DNA from: Cohnella hashimotonis
GTDB taxonomy: Bacteria; Bacillota; Bacilli; Paenibacillales; Paenibacillaceae
Assembly (NCBI RefSeq): GCF_030014955.1
Contig: NZ_JAGRPV010000001.1
Location: 1,488,001 to 1,552,000 of the forward strand
Direction: 5' to 3'
Length of the DNA stretch: 64,000 bases
Below are positions 56,999-64,000 of this stretch, one piece after another; the stretch's first letter is position 1; every line of letters starts with the position of its first letter. The notes under the pieces are model-generated. The model did no database searches, was not told the origin of the DNA, and was given only the letters and a program-made list of their open reading frames with translations. The translations under genes were made by a program, and so were the position numbers.

Positions 56999-57072
56999 CG
57001 ATCGTGCTGATTTTCACCGGCCTGCTGCTGATCTACCTGGTGTACGCCTTGCTGCACCCGGAGAAATTTTAA
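56995..57072 (+). CDS. kdpF: KdpF, small subunit of the potassium-transporting ATPase
   Basis: 25 aa, MTIVLIFTGLLLIYLVYALL and HPEKF, one membrane span with the YLVYAL signature of KdpF. ATG after GGAGGCGAG. KdpF stabilises the KdpABC complex. Positioned as usual just before kdpA. Confidence 0.9.
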   Translation: MTIVLIFTGLLLIYLVYALLHPEKF

Positions 57073-57115
57073 CGATACGCTTATCTGAGTCGCTTTAGCC
57101 CAAGGAGGAAAGGCC

Positions 57116-58798
57116 ATGGATCTCTTGCAAATCGTCATCGTCATCGGCATTCTCGTGCTGATCGCCAAGCCGCTCGGAAATTATGTTTTCCACGTCTTCT
57201 CCAACGCTCCCAATCGGACCGACGGACTGTTCGGCTGGGCCGAGAAGCCGATCTTCGCGATACTCGGACTTAAAGTCCGTCCGGGGATGAGCTGGAAGCG
57301 GTACGCGCTCAGCTTCGTCGCGACCAACTTCGTGCTCGTGGCGGTCAGCTACATTCTGCTGCGGATACAAAGCGGACTGCCTTTCAATCCGAACGGCATC
57401 GGCAACATGGAGCCGACGCTGGTCCTCAATACGGTCATCAGCTTCATTACGAATACGAACCTGCAGCATTACAGCGGCGAGACGGGCTTAAGCTACTTTT
57501 CGCAGATGGCGGTCATCATGATGATGATGTTCACGTCCGCGGCGACCGGGTTCTCGGTGGCGGTGGCTTTTGTCAGAGGCATTACGAGCAAAGGAAGGAC
57601 GCTGGGCAACTTCTTCGAGGACTTCGTCAAATCGCACACCCGGATTTTTTTCCCGCTTGCCATTCTCGTAACGCTCGTATTGGTGGCGCTGCAGGTGCCG
57701 CAAACGCTGGATCCGACGCTGTCGGTGACGACGCTGCAGGGCGCCGCGCAGCAGATCGCTATCGGACCGGTCGCCTCGCTGGAAGCGATCAAGCATCTGG
57801 GCACGAACGGCGGCGGCTTTTTCGGCGCGAACTCGGCGCATCCGTTCGAGAATCCAAGCGCGTTGACCAACGTGATCGAGATTCTGTCGATGTGGGCATT
57901 GCCCGCGGCGCTGCCCTTCACGTATGGCCGATTTGCGAAGAGCCGCAAGCACGGCTGGGTTATTTTCTCGGCGATGATGGCGCTGTTCCTCGTGTTTCTG
58001 ACGGTCGCCTACACGGCGGAGAAGAGCGGCAATCCCGCGCTGGAAGCGCTCGGCATCGACGCTTCGCAGGGCAGCATGGAAGGGAAGGAAGTTCGCTTCG
58101 GCATCGCTCAGTCCGCGCTGTTCACGACGGTGACGACGGCGGCGACGACGGGCACGGTCAACAATATGCACGATACGCTGACTCCGCTAGGCGGTCTGGT
58201 GCCGCTCGCCGAGATGATGCTGAACGTCGTATTCGGCGGCAAAGGCGTCGGCCTCGTCAACATGCTGATGTACGCGATGCTCGCCGTGTTCATCTGCGGC
58301 CTCATGGTCGGCCGGACGCCGGAGTTCCTCGGACGCAAGATCGAGCCGCGCGAGATGAAGCTGATCGCGGTCGCGATACTGGCCCATCCGTTCATCATCT
58401 TGGCGCCGACGGCGATCGCCTTCCTGACCGATCTGGGCAAGGGATCGATATCGAATCCCGGTTTTCACGGCATCTCGCAGGTGCTGTACGAATATACGTC
58501 TTCTGCCGCCAACAACGGCTCAGGCTTTGAAGGCTTGGCGGACAATACGCCGTTCTGGAATGTTACGACCGGCCTCGTCATGTTTTTCGGACGCTACGTT
58601 TCGATGATCGCGCTGCTGGCCGTCGCCGGTTCGATGACGCGCAAGCAATGGGTGCCCGAGACGATCGGCACGTTCCGCACGGATAACGCGCTGTTCACCT
58701 TCCTGCTGATCGGGACGGTCATTCTGATCGGCGCGCTGACCTTCCTGCCTGCGATCGTGCTCGGACCCGTCGCGGAGCATCTGACGATTCGCCAATAA
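57116..58798 (+). CDS. kdpA: Potassium-transporting ATPase subunit A
   Basis: 560 aa, ATG after AAGGAGGAAA. Polytopic membrane protein of the SKT family with four pore motifs including [42 protein letters not shown] and [12 protein letters not shown], the selectivity-filter regions of KdpA. Full family length (about 560). It is the potassium channel-like subunit of the KdpFABC high-affinity uptake pump. Confidence 0.97.
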   Translation: MDLLQIVIVIGILVLIAKPLGNYVFHVFSNAPNRTDGLFGWAEKPIFAILGLKVRPGMSWKRYALSFVATNFVLVAVSYILLRIQSGLPFNPNGIGNMEPTLVLNTVISFITNTNLQHYSGETGLSYFSQMAVIMMMMFTSAATGFSVAVAFVRGITSKGRTLGNFFEDFVKSHTRIFFPLAILVTLVLVALQVPQTLDPTLSVTTLQGAAQQIAIGPVASLEAIKHLGTNGGGFFGANSAHPFENPSALTNVIEILSMWALPAALPFTYGRFAKSRKHGWVIFSAMMALFLVFLTVAYTAEKSGNPALEALGIDASQGSMEGKEVRFGIAQSALFTTVTTAATTGTVNNMHDTLTPLGGLVPLAEMMLNVVFGGKGVGLVNMLMYAMLAVFICGLMVGRTPEFLGRKIEPREMKLIAVAILAHPFIILAPTAIAFLTDLGKGSISNPGFHGISQVLYEYTSSAANNGSGFEGLADNTPFWNVTTGLVMFFGRYVSMIALLAVAGSMTRKQWVPETIGTFRTDNALFTFLLIGTVILIGALTFLPAIVLGPVAEHLTIRQ

Positions 58799-58817
58799 GA
58801 GATGGAGTGAAGCAGCC

Positions 58818-60854
58818 GTGAACGATAAACGCAAAAAAAGCATGTTTTCCGGACCGCTGGTCGCAGACGCCCTGAAGGCGAGCGCGATCAAGCTGAATCC
58901 GGCGGTCATGATGAAAAATCCGGTCATGTTCGTTGTCGAGGTCGGCACGGTCATCGTGCTGCTCATGACGCTCTTTCCCGGTTACTTCGATGCGAAGGAC
59001 CGCATCGGCTTCAATCTGACGGTATTTCTGATCCTGCTGTTCACGGTGCTGTTCGCCAACTTCGCCGAAGCGCTGGCCGAGGGCAGAGGCAAGGCGCAGG
59101 CCGATACGCTGAAGCGGACGAAAAAAGAAATTACCGCCAATAAGGTCGTTAACGGCGGCGGCGTAAAAACGGTGCCCTCGACCGAGCTTCGCAAGGGAGA
59201 TATCGTCGTCGTCTCGCAGGGAGAGATGATTCCCGGGGACGGCGAAGTGATCGAGGGGCTGGCATCCGTCGACGAGTCCGCGATCACCGGCGAATCCGCG
59301 CCTGTCATCAAGGAGGCGGGCGGGGACTTCAACTCGGTAACGGGCGGCACGCGGGTTGTCAGCGACCGGATCAAGATCCGTATTACGAGCGATCCCGGCG
59401 AGACGTTCATCGATCGGATGATCGCGCTCGTCGAAGGCGCCAAGCGGCAGAAGACCCCCAACGAGATCGCGCTGAATACGCTGCTGATCAGCCTCACGAT
59501 TATTTTCCTGATCGTCGTCGTCACGCTCGGACCGATCGCGTCCTACGTGGACGTCAAGCTGGAGGTGCCGGTGCTGATCGCGCTGCTGGTCTGTCTGATT
59601 CCGACGACGATCGGCGGGCTCCTGTCCGCGATCGGCATCGCCGGCATGGACCGGGTGACACAGTTCAACGTGCTCGCGATGTCGGGCAAGGCGGTCGAGG
59701 CCGCGGGCGACATCAACACGATGATTCTCGACAAGACCGGTACGATCACCTTCGGCAACCGGATGGCGAGCGACATCGTAGCGGTCGGCGATGCCCGCAT
59801 CGAAGAGACGGCCGCCTGGGCGGCGATCGCTTCGATCCGGGATGAGACGCCGGAAGGCCGCTCCGTGCTGGAATGGATGAAAAAAAACGGAAAAACGTTC
59901 GACGCTGCGATTGGCGAAGGCGGCAGCTTCGTGGAATTCAAGGCGGAAACGCGGATGAGCGGCATCGATCTGCCGGACGGACGCCAGGTCCGCAAAGGCG
60001 CCGTCGACGCGATCCGCAAATGGGTGGCGACACAGGGCGGCGTCGTACCCGAGGATCTAAGCAAGCAAGCGGACCGGATTGCCTCGGAGGGCGGCACGCC
60101 GCTCGCCGTAGCCGTCGACAAGCAGGTATTCGGCGTCATCTATCTCAAGGATACGGTGAAGCCCGGGATGAAGGAGCGGTTCGACCAGCTGCGCGCGATG
60201 GGTATCAAGACGATCATGTGCACGGGCGACAACCCGCTGACTGCGGCGACGATCGCGAGAGAAGCCGGCGTGGACGACTTTATCGCGGAGAGCAAGCCGG
60301 AGGACAAGATCGCGGTGATCCGGCGCGAGCAGGTCGACGGCAAGCTGGTCGCCATGACCGGAGACGGGACGAACGACGCGCCGGCGCTCGCGCAAGCGGA
60401 CGTGGGGCTTGCGATGAACAGCGGCACGACGGCCGCCAAGGAAGCGGCCAACATGGTCGACCTCGACTCGGACCCGTCCAAGATCATCGAGGTGGTCGCG
60501 ATCGGCAAGCAGCTGCTCATGACCCGCGGCGCCTTGACGACGTTCAGCATCGCCAACGATATCGCCAAGTACTTTGCGATCATCCCGGCCATGTTCATGC
60601 TGGCGATTCCGCAGATGGACGCCTTGAACGTCATGCAGCTCGGTTCGCCGCTGTCGGCTATTTTATCGGCTTTGGTGTTCAACGCCATCATCATTCCGCT
60701 GCTCATTCCGCTGGCGATGAAAGGCGTCGCTTACCGGCCGATGAGCGCTTCGCGCCTCCTCAGCCGCAATCTGCTCGTCTACGGCCTCGGCGGGATCGTG
60801 GCGCCCTTCGTCGGCATCAAGCTGATCGATATGCTCGTTCACGTGTGGATCTGA
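58818..60854 (+). CDS. kdpB: Potassium-transporting ATPase subunit B (P-type ATPase)
   Basis: 678 aa; GTG start after GGAG, 19 bases behind kdpA. P-type ATPase features: TGES in the actuator domain, the phosphorylation motif DKTGTIT (Asp305), KPEDKI, and the hinge [11 protein letters not shown]. It hydrolyses ATP to drive potassium through KdpA. Full length for the family. Confidence 0.97.
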   Translation: MNDKRKKSMFSGPLVADALKASAIKLNPAVMMKNPVMFVVEVGTVIVLLMTLFPGYFDAKDRIGFNLTVFLILLFTVLFANFAEALAEGRGKAQADTLKRTKKEITANKVVNGGGVKTVPSTELRKGDIVVVSQGEMIPGDGEVIEGLASVDESAITGESAPVIKEAGGDFNSVTGGTRVVSDRIKIRITSDPGETFIDRMIALVEGAKRQKTPNEIALNTLLISLTIIFLIVVVTLGPIASYVDVKLEVPVLIALLVCLIPTTIGGLLSAIGIAGMDRVTQFNVLAMSGKAVEAAGDINTMILDKTGTITFGNRMASDIVAVGDARIEETAAWAAIASIRDETPEGRSVLEWMKKNGKTFDAAIGEGGSFVEFKAETRMSGIDLPDGRQVRKGAVDAIRKWVATQGGVVPEDLSKQADRIASEGGTPLAVAVDKQVFGVIYLKDTVKPGMKERFDQLRAMGIKTIMCTGDNPLTAATIAREAGVDDFIAESKPEDKIAVIRREQVDGKLVAMTGDGTNDAPALAQADVGLAMNSGTTAAKEAANMVDLDSDPSKIIEVVAIGKQLLMTRGALTTFSIANDIAKYFAIIPAMFMLAIPQMDALNVMQLGSPLSAILSALVFNAIIIPLLIPLAMKGVAYRPMSASRLLSRNLLVYGLGGIVAPFVGIKLIDMLVHVWI

Positions 60855-60901
60855 TTGCGCGACAGCGAGTAACCCATTTGAAAAGAAAGAAGGAATCGGC
60901 C

Positions 60902-61525
60902 ATGAGTACGCTTGTGCAGGACCGGCAGGACGACGACGGCGCGCGCTCGGGCGGCTCGACGCTCTGGATCGCCGTTCGCATCAGTCTGCTGTTCATCATT
61001 TTATGCGGTATCGTCTATCCGCTCGTCAGCACGGGGCTCGCGCAGCTGCTTTTCCCACACCAGGCGAACGGCAGCTTGCTTAAGGACAACGGCGGCAACG
61101 TAGTAGGCTCCGAGCTGATCGGACAGCCGTTCACGGATCCAAGCTACTTCCAGGGTCGCGTCTCAAGCATCGACTATAAAGCGGAGGCTTCCGGTTCGAA
61201 TAATTACGGGCCTTCCAATCCGGACCTGCTCGCCCGCACCAAGGAATCGATCGCGAAGTGGCGGCAGGAAAATCCGGACGTGCCGGTCGATCGGCTGCCG
61301 ATCGCGCTTATCACCAATTCGGGCTCGGGGCTCGATCCGCATATTACGCCACAGTCGGCGCTTGTGCAGATTGCGAGGATCGCCAAGCTGACCGGCCTAT
61401 CCGCGGCCGAGCTGTCGTCGCTGGTCGACGTTTACACTGAAGACCGCGACCTGGGCATTTTCGGCGACAAGCGGGTGAACGTGCTGAAGCTCAATCTCGC
61501 CCTGAAGGAAAAGCTGGGCAAATAA
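60902..61525 (+). CDS. kdpC: Potassium-transporting ATPase subunit C
   Basis: 207 aa from ATG 60902 after AAGAAGG; the frame before it is only kdpB in another phase. One N-terminal helix (RISLLFIILCGIVYPL) and an extracytoplasmic part with GSELIGQPF, YFQGRVSS, GSNNYGPSNPDL and the SGSGLDPHITP motif typical of KdpC. It assembles with KdpA, KdpB and KdpF. Confidence 0.97.
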   Translation: MSTLVQDRQDDDGARSGGSTLWIAVRISLLFIILCGIVYPLVSTGLAQLLFPHQANGSLLKDNGGNVVGSELIGQPFTDPSYFQGRVSSIDYKAEASGSNNYGPSNPDLLARTKESIAKWRQENPDVPVDRLPIALITNSGSGLDPHITPQSALVQIARIAKLTGLSAAELSSLVDVYTEDRDLGIFGDKRVNVLKLNLALKEKLGK

Positions 61526-61537
61526 AAATCGTTCAAA

Positions 61538-61569
61538 GCCCTGTCCGTGCCTGTTATGACGGACGGGGC
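61538..61569 (+). promoter_or_regulatory. Hairpin after kdpC without T-run
   Basis: GCCCTGTCCGT (61538-61548) pairs with ACGGACGGGGC (61559-61569) with one G-U pair. There is no following T-run, so partial attenuation or message processing is more likely than termination; the next genes may still be expressed with kdpFABC. Confidence 0.5.
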
Positions 61570-61685
61570 GGTTGCCTATCTGTCCCTTTGTTCCGCTGCC
61601 GATCTGAAATTTTTTCATTGTGTCGCTTTGTCCGACCAACGGCGGTCTTTATCGCATTTTTCGCATATAAACGAGGTGTATCCTT

Positions 61686-62504
61686 TTGCCGGTAGCCAAG
61701 CTTAACGGAACGTCGCTCTACTATGAGACGCAAGGAAGCGGAACCGCTCTTCTGTTCATTCACGGGCATGGCTGGACGCATCGCATGTTCAAGCCCCAGC
61801 TCGATTACTTTTCCGACCGTTATCAGGTGATCGCCTGCGATCTGCGCGGCAACGGCCGCTCGGGCGAATTGCGGCAGTCTCCGGATGACATTATCGATAC
61901 GCAGTGCCTGGATCTGATCATGCTGCTGAACGCGCTTCATATCCGGGAAGCGGTGTTCGTCGGCATCGCTTACGGCGGTTTGATCGTGCAGCAGATTGCG
62001 ACGCAGTACCCGGAGCGGGTCAAGGCGATCGTCATCGCGGACAGCTTCTGCCGCAGCGAGGCATCCACGTTTCTGGGCAAGCTTCAGCTGGCTGCCGCGT
62101 ATCTGAGCTGGGTAGATTACTACGCGCCCGGCGAGCTGCTGCTCCCCTCGCTGCGGCTCGCGTACCGCCGGTGGGGACGCGCTTACAGCGAGCTCCGGCG
62201 AAATGTGCTGGACCGGAGACCGCGAGAGCTGTACCGGCAGCGGCTGGCGACCAGGCGCATCGATTACTCGACACGTTTAACCGAATTTACCCGGCCTGCA
62301 TTAGGCGTCGTCGGCGACTACACGGCGTTTGGCGTCGAGCGCATGAGAGAGGTCGTCGCCCACCTGCCGCAAGCCAGGCTGGCGATCATTCCCGACGCGA
62401 ACGAACCGAGCAGCCTGTGCCAGCCGGATTCGTTTAACGATGTGATCGAACAATTTCTGGAACGGCAGGCGCTGCGGCCGCGGCGGGAGGAGGGGAGCGG
62501 ATGA
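61686..62504 (+). CDS. Alpha/beta-hydrolase-fold protein lacking the catalytic serine and histidine
   Basis: 272 aa; TTG start seven bases after GAGGTG. The alpha/beta-hydrolase fold is clear (LLFIHGHGWTHRMF, CDLRGNGRSG, HIREAVFVG, QYPERVKAIVIAD). The nucleophile elbow, normally GxSxGG, reads GIAYGG (Ala95 for Ser), and the usual catalytic-histidine site near the end reads DANEPSS (Asn239). The protein is therefore unlikely to be a hydrolase and may bind a ligand or partner. Its stop overlaps the start of the KdpD-sensor gene (ATGA), so the two are translationally coupled. Upstream is kdpC. Size is similar to RsbQ-type signalling hydrolases, but homology to them is not claimed. Confidence 0.85.
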   Translation: MPVAKLNGTSLYYETQGSGTALLFIHGHGWTHRMFKPQLDYFSDRYQVIACDLRGNGRSGELRQSPDDIIDTQCLDLIMLLNALHIREAVFVGIAYGGLIVQQIATQYPERVKAIVIADSFCRSEASTFLGKLQLAAAYLSWVDYYAPGELLLPSLRLAYRRWGRAYSELRRNVLDRRPRELYRQRLATRRIDYSTRLTEFTRPALGVVGDYTAFGVERMREVVAHLPQARLAIIPDANEPSSLCQPDSFNDVIEQFLERQALRPRREEGSG

Positions 62505-64000
62505 CGGAGTTTCGGCGCAAAACGCCGGAGGAGATTTTATACTCGATATCGAAGCTGCATCGCGGACGCCTGAAGGTTATCATCGGCGCGGTCAGCGGGT
62601 CGGGCAAAACGTATCATATGCTGCGGGAAGGCAATCTGCTGAAGCAGCAGGGGATCGACGTGGTGATCTGCGCGGTAACGACGATGCAGCGTGCGGAAAC
62701 GGTGCAGCAGACGCTCGAGCTCGAGCGCGTGCCCAGCATTCATTGGCATAAGGAAGGCATCGAGCAGAAGGATCTGCCGCTCGACGCGCTGCTTGCCCGC
62801 AACCCGGAGGTGGTGCTCGTCGACGGCCTGGCCCACCGCAACCGCGACGGCGCGCGGTTCAAGACGCGGCTGGAGGATATCCGCTACCTGATGGATCACG
62901 GCATCAGCGTGATTACGACGATCAACGTGTACGAGCTGGAAGGGGAAGACGAGATCGTCTACAAGCTTACGGGCATACGCGCGGAGGAGACGGTACCCTC
63001 CGACACGCTGGAGCTGGCGGACGAGGTGCGTCTGATCGACGTGTCGCCGGAGACGATCCTGAAGCGAATCGACGAAGGCATTCTGGGCGACCGGCGGCAT
63101 CCGGCGATGTGCCGTCGCGGCAACCTCGGCGTGCTGCGCGAAATCTCGCTGCGGCTGATGGCGGAGGGCGTCAACGATTCGCTGGAAAAGCATCGCGAGG
63201 CGCTTGGGCTCGTTGGCCCTTCCGGCGCAGCGGAGCGGATCCTCGTCTCGGCGCAATACCACTGGAACGGATCGCTCCACGTGCGCAGAGGACAGCAGAT
63301 TGCCAGACGGTTGAACGGGGATCTGATCGTCGTGACGTTCGTACGTCCCGGGCGGACGCTGACCAAGGACCAGCAGGTTTTCAAACGGTCCATTCAAAAG
63401 CTGGCCCAGAAGGTGGATGCGAAGTTCGAGGAGCTGCCGCTTCCCGGCCGGCGCAAGCTTCCGTCGCTCCTCGTGCGTTATGCGACCGAGAACAACGTCA
63501 CGCGAATCGTGATGGGGCATTCCGATAAAAACCGCTGGCAGGAAAAGTGGCAGGGCTCCATCGCCAACCGGGTGCTGCGGAAGACGAAGAACATCGACGT
63601 GTTCATTATGGCGGATCGCGCGGAGCAGACCGGCGAGCGCATCCTGCCGATTAAGCCGAGGCCCAAGGCGGCCGCGGAGCGATATCGCCGTCTTAGCACG
63701 GGAGAGATCGAGAAAAAGATCGAAACGATCCGCCGGGGCACCTTTAAGGTTTATATCGGAGCGGCTCCCGGGGTCGGCAAAACGTTCAAGATGCTGCAGG
63801 AAGGCAACAGCTTGCTCGGCAAAGGGATCGACGTCGTCATCGGCCTTCTGGAGACGCACGGGAGGAAGGAGACGGCGGAGCAGGTCGGTGCTTTGCCTGT
63901 CGTGCCGAGAGCCGTCATCCCCTATCAGTCGGCCAGGCTGGAGGAGATGGATACGGAGGCGATCGTCGCGCGCCGGCCCGAGGTCGTCCTGGTCGACGAG
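62501..64000 (+). CDS. Stand-alone KdpD sensor protein with duplicated KdpD domain (3' end cut)
   Basis: 500 codons visible, open to the window edge; ATG after GGAGGAGGGG, overlapping the previous stop. Residues 20-230 are a KdpD NTPase-like domain with Walker A GAVSGSGKT (Lys36) but VLVDG in place of VLVDE at Walker B (Gly109) and VTTMQR in place of the V/LETHGR motif. A USP-like domain (about 235-385) follows. From about 412 a second KdpD domain begins with canonical GAAPGVGKT (Lys427), LLETHGR and VVLVDE at the window end. There is no kinase core in the visible part. It probably supplies the sensor input missing from the short KdpD on the minus strand. Confidence 0.9.
   Translation, partial: MTEFRRKTPEEILYSISKLHRGRLKVIIGAVSGSGKTYHMLREGNLLKQQGIDVVICAVTTMQRAETVQQTLELERVPSIHWHKEGIEQKDLPLDALLARNPEVVLVDGLAHRNRDGARFKTRLEDIRYLMDHGISVITTINVYELEGEDEIVYKLTGIRAEETVPSDTLELADEVRLIDVSPETILKRIDEGILGDRRHPAMCRRGNLGVLREISLRLMAEGVNDSLEKHREALGLVGPSGAAERILVSAQYHWNGSLHVRRGQQIARRLNGDLIVVTFVRPGRTLTKDQQVFKRSIQKLAQKVDAKFEELPLPGRRKLPSLLVRYATENNVTRIVMGHSDKNRWQEKWQGSIANRVLRKTKNIDVFIMADRAEQTGERILPIKPRPKAAAERYRRLSTGEIEKKIETIRRGTFKVYIGAAPGVGKTFKMLQEGNSLLGKGIDVVIGLLETHGRKETAEQVGALPVVPRAVIPYQSARLEEMDTEAIVARRPEVVLVDE

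Noticed and set aside
59873..60901. Upstream extension of the kdpC frame
   Set aside because: Arg-rich shadow of kdpB; kdpC starts at ATG 60902 after AAGAAGG.
62537..63859. Minus-strand 440-aa frame at the window end
   Set aside because: Antisense of the KdpD-sensor gene, which has Walker A, ETHGR and USP-like features.

Overview
The window looks like a chromosomal segment of a GC-rich, spore-former-type Gram-positive bacterium of the Paenibacillaceae (Paenibacillus or Cohnella-like). This rests on CUT1 sugar ABC importers without their own ATPase, YesM-type kinases and membrane-bound AraC regulators, S-layer-homology (SLH) anchored polysaccharide enzymes, strong purine-rich Shine-Dalgarno sites, TTG/GTG starts and MprF. 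No rRNA, tRNA, insertion sequence or CRISPR array was seen. Genus assignment is inference.

1-12.8 kb: a YesM-like sensor kinase (minus strand, cut by the window edge) sits divergent from a sugar importer (lipoprotein plus two permeases), a GH106-like glycosidase, a secreted beta-helix/CBM9/discoidin protein with a perfect CcpA (cre) box before it, and an SLH surface protein. 12.8-28 kb: a membrane AraC regulator is followed by an SLH-anchored endonuclease/exonuclease/phosphatase-fold enzyme and by a second importer operon that ends in a GH130 phosphorylase. The enzyme gene and the importer operon start behind two near-identical ~125-bp upstream elements. A 1.6-kDa-residue-scale (about 1600 aa) polysaccharide lyase family 8 enzyme with discoidin, Big_1 and SLH domains follows. 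The PL8-GH130 pairing suggests use of a mannose- and uronate-containing exopolysaccharide such as xanthan.

28-35.4 kb: mprF and a divergent DedA-PAP2 fusion gene (PAP2 active-site histidines replaced) are flanked by two arrays of the same 51-bp palindromic repeat. A secreted beta-helix protein follows on the minus strand. 35.4-52.4 kb: a decayed kinase fragment, a third importer operon, a second membrane AraC regulator, and a translationally coupled operon of GH78 rhamnosidase, a TIM-barrel sugar isomerase, a 1.8-kaa GH42-like multidomain enzyme and an acetyl-xylan-esterase-like hydrolase. In the GH42-like protein one discoidin domain is split by an insertion of four repeat modules.

52.4-64 kb: another ~52-bp-period repeat array, a small hypothetical gene, then a Kdp potassium system. 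The response regulator KdpE and a short KdpD kinase lacking the N-terminal sensor are on the minus strand. Divergently, a c-di-AMP (ydaO-type) riboswitch with terminator precedes two small genes, kdpFABC, an alpha/beta-hydrolase-fold protein without its catalytic serine and histidine, and a separate KdpD-sensor protein. That protein holds a degenerate KdpD domain, a USP-like domain and then a second, intact KdpD domain that runs off the window. This split and duplicated KdpD, with its pseudo-hydrolase neighbour, and the ~51-bp repeat arrays are the most unusual parts of the window.
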